Source of the DNA: Chloroflexota bacterium
Lineage (GTDB): Bacteria; Chloroflexota; Anaerolineae; Promineifilales; Promineifilaceae
Direction: 5' to 3'
DNA: 64,000 nucleotides
Assembly (NCBI GenBank): GCA_014584575.1
Contig: JACTMP010000016.1
Location: 1-64,000 of the forward strand
The notes under the pieces are model-generated. The model saw only the letters and a list, made by a program, of their open reading frames with translations. It was not told the origin of the DNA and searched no databases. Shown in pieces: positions 56,484-64,000 of the stretch (the stretch's first letter is position 1; each line of letters begins with the position of its first letter). Position numbers and translations under genes: made by a program.

Positions 56484-56523
56484 CTTTGTGTTCTCCTTGT
56501 GGGTGAAATAATACTCTATCTGG

Positions 56524-56563
56524 GGGCAGGTGGCATGTGGCAAGTTGCAGGTAGCAGGTAGTT
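56524..56563. repeat. Word repeat (GGTGGCATGTGGCAAGTTGCAGG)
   Basis: Almost the same words as at 8866-8907, between the DUF4013 and DUF1294 genes. Confidence 0.6.
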
Positions 56564-56565
56564 TT

Positions 56566-57024
56566 CTACATCTGGCTGCCCACCCATGCCCAGAAGACAA
56601 CGTTGGCCAGCAGCATCACGGCCGTGACCACCTGATGCCCCACCCCTTCATTTTTGTGCGACAACAGATATTGCGCCGCAAACGCCCCGCCCCAACCACC
56701 CATGAATGACAACAGGTAAAGCGCCCAATCAGCTATACCGGACACGCTCACCGCCACAGCCCGTTTGTCGTACCCATAGGCCACAAAACTGAGGGCGCTG
56801 ACGCCCACCCAACTGGCAAAAATCCAGTTGGCGCGCAAATTGCCGATCAGCGGCGGCGGCCAATGGTTCAGGGTGGCGTACACGGCCGTACCCATCACCA
56901 ACACCCCCACCGCCAATGACCCCCACCCTAAAATGATGGTGCGTCCGGTTGACGGCCGTCCCATAAACAGAAAAAAGAACGCCAAAATAATCCAACTCAG
57001 ACACAGTGCCAGCCCGATGATCAT
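56566..57024 (-). CDS. DUF1294-type membrane protein
   Basis: 152 aa. The C-terminal half contains SALSFVAYGYDKRAVAVSVSGIADWALYLLSFMGGWGGAFAAQYLLSHK, the mark of DUF1294 (a small membrane domain often joined to a cold-shock domain). Here the N-terminus is two extra hydrophobic helices instead. No function is known. It precedes the DUF4013 and Dus genes on the same strand. Confidence 0.82.
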   Translation of the reverse strand: MIIGLALCLSWIILAFFFLFMGRPSTGRTIILGWGSLAVGVLVMGTAVYATLNHWPPPLIGNLRANWIFASWVGVSALSFVAYGYDKRAVAVSVSGIADWALYLLSFMGGWGGAFAAQYLLSHKNEGVGHQVVTAVMLLANVVFWAWVGSQM

Positions 57025-57152
57025 GTGATACTCCTGACAAGGTGAAAGGGTGAGGGGGTGATCTCCAATCTCCTAATCTCCAATTACTCAATTACCTCCC
57101 CATACACCGCAAGTGTACCAACTCTCTTGACAAACACGGCCGTATCTCGGAA

Positions 57153-57170
57153 AATGTAATCGCTTACATT
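57153..57170 (+). promoter_or_regulatory. LacI-type operator (AATGTAAT-CG-CTTACATT)
   Basis: An 18-base near-palindrome centred on CG, with TGTAA/TTACA half-sites, lies 14 bases before the regulator ATG. LacI-family proteins typically bind such CG-centred sites. It probably mediates autoregulation and may control the downstream cluster. Confidence 0.75.
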
Positions 57171-57183
57171 TGTGATAATCAAG

Positions 57184-58212
57184 ATGACTTCACCCACCAT
57201 GCACCCCACCATTGCTGACGTGGCCCAACGAGCCGGCGTCTCTACAGCCACCGTCAGCCGGGTCATCAACAAGAGCGGCAACGTCACGGCCGATACCATC
57301 GCCCGTGTGCAGGCGGCCATTGCTGCGCTAGATTACGCACCCCACAGCGGCGCTCGCATCCTGGCCAGCCGCCGCGCCCGCACCATCGGCCTGATCACCC
57401 CCACCATCAGCGACCTCTTTTTCACCGACCTGCTGCGCGGCATTGAGCAGACGGTCTATGAACATGAGTACACGCTGCTGGTACACGCCACACACGGACG
57501 GCCGTATGACAACATCATCCCCACCCTTCCCCTGAACCACCACAACACGGATGGTCTCATCATCTTCACCAACAGCGTAGACGATGCCCGGCTGCAAAAG
57601 CTCCATGAGCGCCATTTCCCCCTGGTGCTGCTGCACCGCTCCCCACCCACCGGGACGGACATCCCCTGCATCACCTTTGAAAACAAGGATGGCGCGTACC
57701 AGATGACGACCCATCTCATCACCTGCGGCTACCGGCGCATCGCTTTTCTGGCCGGGCCGGCCGAGAATGAGGATGCGCAGTGGCGGGAACAGGGCTACCG
57801 GGAGGCGCTGGTGGCGCATGGGCTGGTGGTGGACCCGGCCTTGATCGTGCCGGGGGATTTTAACGCGGTGGTGGCGGAGACGGCCGTGATCCACCTCCTG
57901 CAATCCCAACCCGACATCCAGGCCATCTTCGCCGCCGACGACGAATCGGCGCGGGGGGCGCTGGCGGCCATCCGGCAAAGCGGGCGGCGCGTGCCCCAGG
58001 ACATCGCCCTGGCCGGTTTTGATGATTCGCTGCTCTCGCAATATCTCCACCCGCCGCTGACCACCGTGCGCGCCCCCATCGAAGCCGCCGGCCGCGCCGC
58101 CGCCGCCCAACTTATCCAGCTTATTCACACCGGCCACGCCGACCCCCTCACCTTACTGCCCACCGAATTGGTGATTCGGGAGTCGTGTGGCTGGCGGGAA
58201 CGTAATCCGTGA
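57184..58212 (+). CDS. LacI family transcriptional regulator
   Basis: 342 aa from ATG 57184; ATG 57199 is an alternative, and GTG 57172 is less likely. HTH: TIADVAQRAGVSTATVSRVINKSGNVTADTIARVQAAIAALDYAPHSGARILASRR, then RTIGLITPTISDLFF, the opening of the sugar-binding domain. LAGPAENEDAQWREQGYREAL and IFAADDESARGALAAIRQSGRRVPQDIALAGFDDS follow. It has its own operator just upstream. The genes downstream point to an amino-sugar or chitobiose-type effector. It starts a run of four more catabolic or surface genes on the same strand. Confidence 0.93.
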   Translation: MTSPTMHPTIADVAQRAGVSTATVSRVINKSGNVTADTIARVQAAIAALDYAPHSGARILASRRARTIGLITPTISDLFFTDLLRGIEQTVYEHEYTLLVHATHGRPYDNIIPTLPLNHHNTDGLIIFTNSVDDARLQKLHERHFPLVLLHRSPPTGTDIPCITFENKDGAYQMTTHLITCGYRRIAFLAGPAENEDAQWREQGYREALVAHGLVVDPALIVPGDFNAVVAETAVIHLLQSQPDIQAIFAADDESARGALAAIRQSGRRVPQDIALAGFDDSLLSQYLHPPLTTVRAPIEAAGRAAAAQLIQLIHTGHADPLTLLPTELVIRESCGWRERNP

Positions 58213-58230
58213 ACCAATGGAGACTCAACC

Positions 58231-59532
58231 ATGAAAGTAACCGTCATCGGGGGCGGCAGCAGCTATACCCCGGAACTCATTAACGGCTTTTTGGAACGAT
58301 TAGATAGTTTTCCGCTCACCGAACTGTGGCTGATGGACATTTTGCCGGAACGGTTGGAGATTGTGGGGAAATTTGCGCAGCGCATGGTGGCCGCCCAGGG
58401 CGCACCCTTTGCCGTGCATCTTACCACCGACCAGCGCGAAGCAGTAAAAGGCGCAGACTATGTCACCACCCAACTGCGCGTGGGCTGGATGGCCGCCCGC
58501 CGTGAGGATGAATATCTGGGGCAGCGGCATGGCCTGATTGGTCAGGAGACAACGGGTGTGGGCGGCATGGCCAAAGCCCTGCGCACCATCCCGGTCATCC
58601 TGAACATTGCCCGCGATATGCGCGAACTGGCCGCGCCGGGCGCGCTGCTGGTGAACTTCACCAACCCCGCCGGGCTGGTGACGGAAGCGTTGGCCCGGTA
58701 TGCGCCAGACATCACGGCCGTAGGCGTCTGCAATGTACCCATCAACACCCAACTAACCATGCTCAAAAGCATCAACGAAAGTGAGCAGGTGCCCCAGCCC
58801 ATCACCCCAGACCGCACCCGGCTGAACACGTTGGGGCTGAACCACCTGACCTGGCATCGCGGCTTCACCATTGACGGCGAGGATGTGTGGCCGCGCATCA
58901 TCGAGATGACACTCAAAGAGTTGCGCGCCAGTGAACATCCCGCCTGGGCGCCGGAACTGATCGAATCGCTGCAAATGATCCCCAACTATTACCTGCAATA
59001 CTTCTACTACACCGGCAAGAAGCTGGCGGAGCAGGAAAAATGGCCGCCGTCCCGCGCCGAGGCGGTGATGGCCATTGAGGAAAAGTTGTTTGCCCAATAT
59101 GCCGAACCAGACCGCACCACACCACCGGAGGGTCTGATGGAGCGGGGCGGAGCGTATTACTCTACCGTGGCCACACAGCTTCTCACCGCCCATTACAACG
59201 ATTTGCAGGAGACGCACGTGGTCAATGTGGCCCATCGCGGCGCGGTACCCGGCTGGCCGGCCGATTGGGTGCTGGAAATGCCCTGCGTCGTGGGGCGAAA
59301 TGGAATTTCGCCCCTCCCCGCCGAACCACTGCCGCCGGTCTGTTTTGGCCTGCTCAGTGCGGTGAAACAGTATGAACTGCTGGCGGTGGAAGCGGCCGTA
59401 CACGGCGACCGCCATGCGGCGTACCAGGCATTGTTGGCCCACCCCCTCGGCCCCGCCGCCGATCAGGTACCGGCGGTACTGGATGATTTATTGCTTACAC
59501 ACAAGGCCTATTTGCCCCGATTTTGGCGCTAA
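58231..59532 (+). CDS. GH4 family 6-phospho-glycosidase
   Basis: 433 aa, 18 bases after the regulator. A Rossmann start [24 protein letters not shown], the NAD and metal-dependent motifs [13 protein letters not shown], Cys167 in [11 protein letters not shown], and His205 in [11 protein letters not shown] show a GH4 enzyme. GH4 hydrolyses alpha or beta 6-phosphoglycosides through oxidation at C3 and needs NAD and manganese. The family's ChbF member acts on chitobiose-6-phosphate, which would fit the neighbours. An inverted repeat GGGGCGAAAT/ATTTCGCCCC (59292-59314) is coded within it. Confidence 0.9.
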   Translation: MKVTVIGGGSSYTPELINGFLERLDSFPLTELWLMDILPERLEIVGKFAQRMVAAQGAPFAVHLTTDQREAVKGADYVTTQLRVGWMAARREDEYLGQRHGLIGQETTGVGGMAKALRTIPVILNIARDMRELAAPGALLVNFTNPAGLVTEALARYAPDITAVGVCNVPINTQLTMLKSINESEQVPQPITPDRTRLNTLGLNHLTWHRGFTIDGEDVWPRIIEMTLKELRASEHPAWAPELIESLQMIPNYYLQYFYYTGKKLAEQEKWPPSRAEAVMAIEEKLFAQYAEPDRTTPPEGLMERGGAYYSTVATQLLTAHYNDLQETHVVNVAHRGAVPGWPADWVLEMPCVVGRNGISPLPAEPLPPVCFGLLSAVKQYELLAVEAAVHGDRHAAYQALLAHPLGPAADQVPAVLDDLLLTHKAYLPRFWR

Positions 59533-59535
59533 GTA

Positions 59536-59645
59536 ATAAACCCGGCGGTTGAAACCGCGGCTACAGAGGGCGAAGACCGCCTGCGCGGTCTGATAATCAG
59601 CCGACGAAGGTCGGCTTTGCCTCTTGTTGCCGCGAATTTATTCGC
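59536..59645. repeat. Structured repeat, copy 2 (CGGCGGTTGAAACCGCGG ...)
   Basis: Blocks in the order of 51050-51177: CGGCGGTTGAAACCGCGGCTACAG, GGCGAAGACCGCCTGCGCGGTC, CAGCCGACGAAGGTCGGC, TTGCCTCTTGTTGCCGCGAATTTATTCGCCGG. Four to five complementary stems can be drawn. It lies between the GH4 and ChbG-like genes. Confidence 0.8.
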
Positions 59646-59662
59646 CGGACAGAACCAGAGGA

Positions 59663-60559
59663 ATGATGAAGGCAAACCCATTTTTACAGAAACTTGGCTG
59701 TGACGACGATGACCGGGTGGTGATTTTGCACGCGGACGATATTGGCATGTGCCACGCCGGGCTGGCAGCGTATGAGCAGATCGTAGAATTTGGCGTCGTA
59801 TCGTCGGCGGCGGTAATGGTACCGTGCCCCTGGTTTCCGGCTACGGCCGTACTCTACCGCACCCTCCAGGCCACCCACCCCAACCTGGACCTGGGCGTCC
59901 ACGTGACGTTGACCAGCGAGTGGGAAGGGTATCGCTGGGGCCCCATTTCCACCCGCGACGAAACCTCCGGTTTGCTCGACGCCGAAGGCTACTTTCCCCG
60001 GCAGACGGCGCCCGTGCAGGCGCACGGCCGTGCCGCCGCCGTCCTGACCGAAATGGAAGCCCAATTACAACGCGCCCTGGCGGCCGGGATTGACGTGACC
60101 CATCTGGATTCCCACATGGGCACGGTCTTCCATCCCTCATTCATGCCGCTTTACATTGAACTGGCGCAAAAATACCGTATCCCGGCGCTGGCTTTTCGCT
60201 GGCAAGCAGAGGGGCTGCATGATACGACGGCCGTTGCCTTCGCCAACTGGTCACAAAATCTGGAAGCCAGTGGCTTTCCCCTGCTAGACAGCATCTTTAT
60301 GATGCCACTGGATTCACACGAAAACCGGCTGGAAGTAGCCCGGCAATGGCTCACCGGCCTGCAACCCGGCCTCCACTACTTCCTTATCCACCCGGCGCAG
60401 GACACACCGGAACTGCGCGCTCTGGCCCCTGACTGGCGGGCGCGGGTGGCCGATTACCAACTGTTCATCAACGAAGCCTGGCGGCAGGCGGTAGCCGAAT
60501 CCGGCGTGCGGGTGATTGGTTGGCGGGACATACGGGAGATTATGAGATCAGGAGATTGA
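59663..60559 (+). CDS. ChbG/YdjC-family carbohydrate deacetylase
   Basis: 298 aa from ATG 59663; a second ATG follows at 59666, and the site AGAGGA precedes. RVVILHADDIGMCHAGLAAYEQIV carries the metal-binding Asp pair. DLGVHVTLTSEWEGYRWGP and VTHLDSHMGTVFHPSFMPLY carry the His ligands. The C-terminus has LHYFLIHPAQDTPELRAL. The family removes acetyl groups from chitooligosaccharides or their phosphates, so it fits with the GH4 enzyme and the kinase. Confidence 0.88.
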   Translation: MMKANPFLQKLGCDDDDRVVILHADDIGMCHAGLAAYEQIVEFGVVSSAAVMVPCPWFPATAVLYRTLQATHPNLDLGVHVTLTSEWEGYRWGPISTRDETSGLLDAEGYFPRQTAPVQAHGRAAAVLTEMEAQLQRALAAGIDVTHLDSHMGTVFHPSFMPLYIELAQKYRIPALAFRWQAEGLHDTTAVAFANWSQNLEASGFPLLDSIFMMPLDSHENRLEVARQWLTGLQPGLHYFLIHPAQDTPELRALAPDWRARVADYQLFINEAWRQAVAESGVRVIGWRDIREIMRSGD

Positions 60560-60598
60560 GAGACTAATCTCTCAATCTCCCAATCTCTTCTTCACACC

Positions 60599-61567
60599 AT
60601 GACACAATACTTTTTAGGCATAGACACCGGGGCTACCAAGAGCCATGCGTTGATTGCAGATGGGCACGGCCGTGTCCGTGGTTTTGGCGAAAGCGGCCCC
60701 GGCAACTGGGAAGTGGTCGGTTGGGACGGGATGCGGGCGGTGCTGGACGAGATCATCGGCCAGGCCACGTCCCAGGCCGGCATCAGCCGCGCTCAAATTT
60801 CCGGTGCGGGGCTGGGGCTGGCGGGCTATGATTGGCCGGAAGACCGCCCACCCCACGCGGCGATCATCGGGCAGCTTTTACCCGGTGTGCCCTTTGCCCT
60901 GGTGAATGACGCTTTTCTGGGGCTGCCCGCCGGGACGGATGCCGGTTGGGGGGTGGTGGTAGGCGCAGGCACCAGTTGTAACGCCACCGGGCGCAATCCC
61001 CAGGGGCAGATGGGCCGCATGACCGGTTCCAGCCGTTTTGGTGAATATGCCGGGTCGGGGGAACTGGTGCTGTTTGCCCTGCAAGCGGTCGCCCGCGCCT
61101 GGAGCCGGCGGGGGCCGGAGACGGCGTTGGGCGCGGCGTTTTGCACGGCCGTTGGCGCCGCCGATGTGCCCGATTTATTAGCCGGGCTGATGCGCGACCG
61201 TTACCACATCCACGCTGAAAAAGCGCCGGTCGTTTTTGCCACCGCCGCGCAGGGTGATGCGGTGGCGCTGGAATTGGTGCGCTGGGCCGGGCACAGTCTG
61301 GGCGACCTGGCCTGTGGTATCATCCGCCAGGTGGAAATTGCCGACCTGGAATTTGACGTGGTGCTGGCGGGCAGTTTTTACAAAGGCAGCCCGCTCATCC
61401 AAGAAATGATGGCCGAGACGATCCATGCCCTGGCCCCCCAGGCCCGGCTGGTACACCTGACGGCGCCGCCGGTTATTGGCGCGGTGCTGTTGGGCATGGA
61501 GCAGGTGGGGGCGGCAACGGCCGTTGCCCGGCGTGTGTTGATTGAGCAAGTGAAACGTGAAACGTGA
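60599..61567 (+). CDS. BadF/BadG/BcrA/BcrD-type sugar kinase (N-acetylglucosamine kinase-like)
   Basis: 322 aa. ASKHA kinase motifs: FLGIDTGATKSHALIAD (phosphate 1), GAGLGLAGYDWPEDRP, ALVNDAFLGLPAGTDAGWGVVVGAGTSCNATG (phosphate 2) and VVLAGSFYKGSPLIQEM. The family includes N-acetylglucosamine and related kinases of hexosamine salvage. It follows the deacetylase by 39 bases, including an AATCTC repeat. It probably phosphorylates an amino sugar released by the cluster. Confidence 0.87.
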   Translation: MTQYFLGIDTGATKSHALIADGHGRVRGFGESGPGNWEVVGWDGMRAVLDEIIGQATSQAGISRAQISGAGLGLAGYDWPEDRPPHAAIIGQLLPGVPFALVNDAFLGLPAGTDAGWGVVVGAGTSCNATGRNPQGQMGRMTGSSRFGEYAGSGELVLFALQAVARAWSRRGPETALGAAFCTAVGAADVPDLLAGLMRDRYHIHAEKAPVVFATAAQGDAVALELVRWAGHSLGDLACGIIRQVEIADLEFDVVLAGSFYKGSPLIQEMMAETIHALAPQARLVHLTAPPVIGAVLLGMEQVGAATAVARRVLIEQVKRET

Positions 61568-61605
61568 AACGTAATCCGAGGTCCGATTACCGATTACCGA
61601 TATCC
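61548..61605. repeat. GTGAAACGT and ATTACCGATT word repeats
   Basis: Three copies of GTGAAACGT run from the end of the kinase gene, then ATTACCGATTACCGAT. Two of the window's word families meet here before the lipoprotein gene. Confidence 0.7.
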
Positions 61606-61613
61606 CGACGACT

Positions 61614-62531
61614 ATGAACAAAATCCTACTCCTCCTGATCATCATCGTGGGCACGGCCGTGAGTTGCCAGCAACCGGCAGCCACAAGCACGCCTCTACCC
61701 ACGCCGTCGCCGACGCCAACACTTACGCCTATACCGCCAACGCCGACGCCACTGCCGTTGGGGGCGGGGATGCGTTATTCTCGCTATGGCCCCTGGTATG
61801 ACCCTGGCCCGGATTATTGGGCCGGAGTGGCGCAGCAGATGGCCGGTTATTTCCCCGGCGCGGTGCCACAGGCGGTGTGGATTGTGGGCACGGTGGGGGG
61901 GCAGGGCACATCGCTTAACTTCCCCGGTCATACGGATGAACGGTATATTTACTTTACCTCGGAGGATAAAAATGAGGCGGTGCTGACGCTGTTTGATGAG
62001 ATGGGTGGGCAGGTGTGGCTGCAAGTGGAGCCGGGTTATGCCGATGTGGAGACATTGATCCACATTTTGTTGGAGCGGTACGGCCGTCATCCCAGCGTCG
62101 TGGGTATTGGCGTGGATGTGGAGTGGTACGGTTCGGTAGCCAATGCCGAAGGTACACCGGTCACGGACGAGGTAGCGCAGCAGTGGGTAGCAGCCGCCCG
62201 TTCCCACGGGGAACAGTACCGCGTCTTCCTCAAACATTGGCTGCCGGAGTATATGCCACCCACCGACCGCGATGGCCTTCTTTTTATTGACGACAGCCAG
62301 GGGTTCAACTCGTTGGATGAGATGGTGGCCGAATTTACGGTCTGGGGTGAAACGTTTGCCCCTTCCCCGGTTGGTTTCCAATACGGCTACCAATCTGACC
62401 AGAAGTGGTGGCGGGAATTGGAAAATCCGCCAAGAGAAATAGGGGAGCGGCTGCGCACGGCCGTGCCCAACACCACCGGTCTCTACTGGGTAGACTTTAC
62501 CGTATTGGAGATGTTCCCCCCCGAACGGTAA
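61614..62531 (+). CDS. Lipoprotein of unknown function (possible glycosidase-like barrel)
   Basis: 305 aa. Lipobox ending at Cys18 (GTAVSC). A Thr/Pro-rich linker (about 22-46) leads to a folded domain. The domain has beta-strand/helix alternation and VGIGVDVEWYGSVANAEG, where D-x-E on one strand recalls GH18- or GH25-type active sites, plus LLFIDDSQGFNSLDEMVAEF. I cannot name the family. It is the last gene of the LacI-led cluster and so may be the outside enzyme or binding protein that supplies sugars. Confidence 0.65.
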   Translation: MNKILLLLIIIVGTAVSCQQPAATSTPLPTPSPTPTLTPIPPTPTPLPLGAGMRYSRYGPWYDPGPDYWAGVAQQMAGYFPGAVPQAVWIVGTVGGQGTSLNFPGHTDERYIYFTSEDKNEAVLTLFDEMGGQVWLQVEPGYADVETLIHILLERYGRHPSVVGIGVDVEWYGSVANAEGTPVTDEVAQQWVAAARSHGEQYRVFLKHWLPEYMPPTDRDGLLFIDDSQGFNSLDEMVAEFTVWGETFAPSPVGFQYGYQSDQKWWRELENPPREIGERLRTAVPNTTGLYWVDFTVLEMFPPER

Positions 62532-62812
62532 TCCGGGCCGGCGTAGGGGAGTAGCAGCCAGAACCCCACCTTCTCCTTTTCGACCAATGCCAGATCACAC
62601 TTTTGCCTGATAATCAAGGCAAAATGAGACCAAATCTTGCCAACCCCCTTCCCGGCTGATACCATTGGCGCATCGTACTGGTTGCCACACAGTAGTCTAC
62701 AAAAAGAGAACAATAACGGGCGCAAATCGCGGCGGCGATTTGTAGATGGTTTGTCGTAACAGTTTTAGCCAGAAACCGCTAAAGCGGTTACTACAAACAA
62801 TGGGAGGGCATG
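62532..62812. other. Intergenic region with small hairpins
   Basis: 281 bases without a gene. CAAATCGC-GGCG-GCGATTTG (62723-62742) and AACCGCT-AA-AGCGGTT (62774-62789) are hairpin repeats of the family that contains GCGATT words. Confidence 0.5.
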
Positions 62813-62815
62813 ATG

Positions 62816-64000
62816 ATGCACGTCTGGCGCGTTTACCGGCGGCTGGTTGCTTTTGTCTGGGCGCTGAGCCTGGGGTTGGGGATGGTTACGTTTATGATGC
62901 GCTCGGCGGCAACGGCCGTGTCTGAAGCCATTAACCCTCATCCGTATGCCGTACTCGGCAATCCGATTCTCATCAACGAACTGGACTCAGACCAGGAAGG
63001 TATAGACAGTGGCGAATTTATTGAGCTGTATGATGGTGGTGTGGGTAACACACCACTGGATGGGTTGGTTCTGGTAGCCTTCAATGGCAGCAATGACCTC
63101 AGCTACAACCTGTCCCCCTTTACCTCTGGCATTGATCTGGACGGTTTCACTACGGATGCCGACGGCTATTTTGTCATTGGCAACACGGCCGTACCCGGCG
63201 TAGACCTCATCTTTAACAACAACACCCTGCAAAACGGCGCGGATGCCGTCGCACTCTATCTGGGGGATGGCAGCGATTTCCCCAGCGGCACGGCCGTAAC
63301 CACCACCAACCTCATTGATGCCCTCGTTTATGACACCTCCGACCCCGATGATCCGGGGCTGCTCATATTGCTCAATCCCGGCCAGCCGCAGGTGAATGAA
63401 AATGGCGGCGGCGACGGTACCACTCATGCCAACCAGCGCTGTCCCAATGGTGCAGGTGGCCCGCGCAACACCATCACCTACATTCAGCGCCCACCCACAC
63501 CCGGTGCGGCCAACGATTGCCCGCCCGACTTGCATATTGCCAAAACTGGCCCCGCTCTGGCCTTGTCCGGCGACATCCTGACCTACACCATCAGCTACAG
63601 CAGCACGGGGGCAGCCACGGCCGTACTCATGACCGACACCTTGCCTACCGGCCTGACCTACATCAGTGACACCAGCGACCTACCCTGCCCCACCTGCCCC
63701 ACCGGGCCACTCGTCTGGTCGGTTGGAACCATGAGCGCGGGCAGCAGTTATAGTTTTACATTGGTCACGGCCGTGCCCCTGACTATGCCCACTGCTACCC
63801 TCGCCAATACCGTCACCATTGCCTCACCTGATGGTGATACCAACCCGGCTGATAATACGGCCGTTCACCCCACCACCTTTTACACCGTCGTTCCCATTGC
63901 CCAGGCCCGCGCCGGGAATGTGGGTGAACTGTTTGCCGTTGAAGGGCAGGTCATCTATGCCCCCGGCACCTACAATCTCAGCGGCTGGGGTGTGCAGGAT
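62816..64000 (+). CDS. Secreted lamin-tail / DUF11 protein, 3' end outside window
   Basis: Start among three tandem ATGs (62810, 62813, 62816); GGGAGG at 62802-62807 best fits 62816. The frame stays open to the edge. Signal peptide about residues 5-35. A lamin-tail domain follows (PILINELDSDQEGIDSGEFIELYD, ... NRCPNGAGG-type end with PTPGAANDC). Then comes a DUF11-type repeat (LHIAKTGPALALSGDILTYTISYSSTG ... TVTIASPDGDTNPADNTA) and a start of a further OB-like domain (GELFAVEGQVIYAPGTYN). Such architectures occur in secreted nucleases and surface proteins. Confidence 0.85.
   Translation, partial: MHVWRVYRRLVAFVWALSLGLGMVTFMMRSAATAVSEAINPHPYAVLGNPILINELDSDQEGIDSGEFIELYDGGVGNTPLDGLVLVAFNGSNDLSYNLSPFTSGIDLDGFTTDADGYFVIGNTAVPGVDLIFNNNTLQNGADAVALYLGDGSDFPSGTAVTTTNLIDALVYDTSDPDDPGLLILLNPGQPQVNENGGGDGTTHANQRCPNGAGGPRNTITYIQRPPTPGAANDCPPDLHIAKTGPALALSGDILTYTISYSSTGAATAVLMTDTLPTGLTYISDTSDLPCPTCPTGPLVWSVGTMSAGSSYSFTLVTAVPLTMPTATLANTVTIASPDGDTNPADNTAVHPTTFYTVVPIAQARAGNVGELFAVEGQVIYAPGTYNLSGWGVQD

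Overview
The window is a 64 kb piece of a moderately GC-rich bacterial chromosome. The gene content (secreted CSLREA/beta-helix and lamin-tail/DUF11 proteins, LysM membrane proteins, Reg_prop hybrid kinases, SLC13/RCK transporters, CysC-like and APH-like kinases, leaderless-looking promoters) suggests a Chloroflexota bacterium, probably Anaerolineae/Caldilineae-like. This is inference, because there is no rRNA, tRNA or ribosomal protein gene to confirm it. There is no CRISPR array, no intact mobile element and no recognisable defence island.

Layout. 0-10 kb: a transposase tail, a DsrE-like protein, a DPP-IV peptidase, a holin-like membrane protein with a UbiB kinase, a secreted beta-propeller/beta-helix protein and an APH-like phosphotransferase. 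10-17 kb: a CysC-like kinase, a sortase with its probable LPQSG substrate, then minus-strand envelope genes (flippase, DUF2142 glycosyltransferase-like protein). 17-22 kb: a minus-strand cytochrome c - histidine kinase - response regulator operon and a decayed kinase paralogue. 22-30 kb: small membrane proteins, a lipoprotein amidohydrolase, Cu/Zn SOD and two SLC13 permeases. 30-36 kb: a C39-like protein, phytoene/squalene synthase plus desaturase, and a Ser/Thr kinase. 36-42 kb: a YhfC protease, methylmalonyl-CoA mutase and epimerase, a possible structured RNA, GalT and a shrunken signal peptidase I. 42-50 kb: a YefM-YoeB toxin-antitoxin pair between duplicated copies of an esterase 5' end, then two large hybrid sensor kinases. 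50-57 kb: two LysM proteins, a DNA methyltransferase, Dus, DUF4013 and DUF1294. 57-62.5 kb: an amino-sugar/chitobiose-type catabolic cluster (LacI with its operator, GH4, ChbG/YdjC, BadF-type kinase, lipoprotein). The end is a truncated secreted lamin-tail/DUF11 protein.

The strongest unexplained signal is the palindromic octamer ACGGCCGT. I counted about 147 copies by eye, where one or two would be expected by chance. It occurs in genes in all three reading frames (read as T-A-V, x-G-R or R-P) and between genes, much like the cyanobacterial HIP1 octamer. It is absent from two blocks, about 42.78-50.14 kb (hybrid kinases) and 6.08-9.07 kb (beta-helix protein), which I read as probable recent acquisitions. 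The intergenic regions also hold several dispersed inverted-repeat families and arrays of short repeated words, some of which extend into coding sequence.
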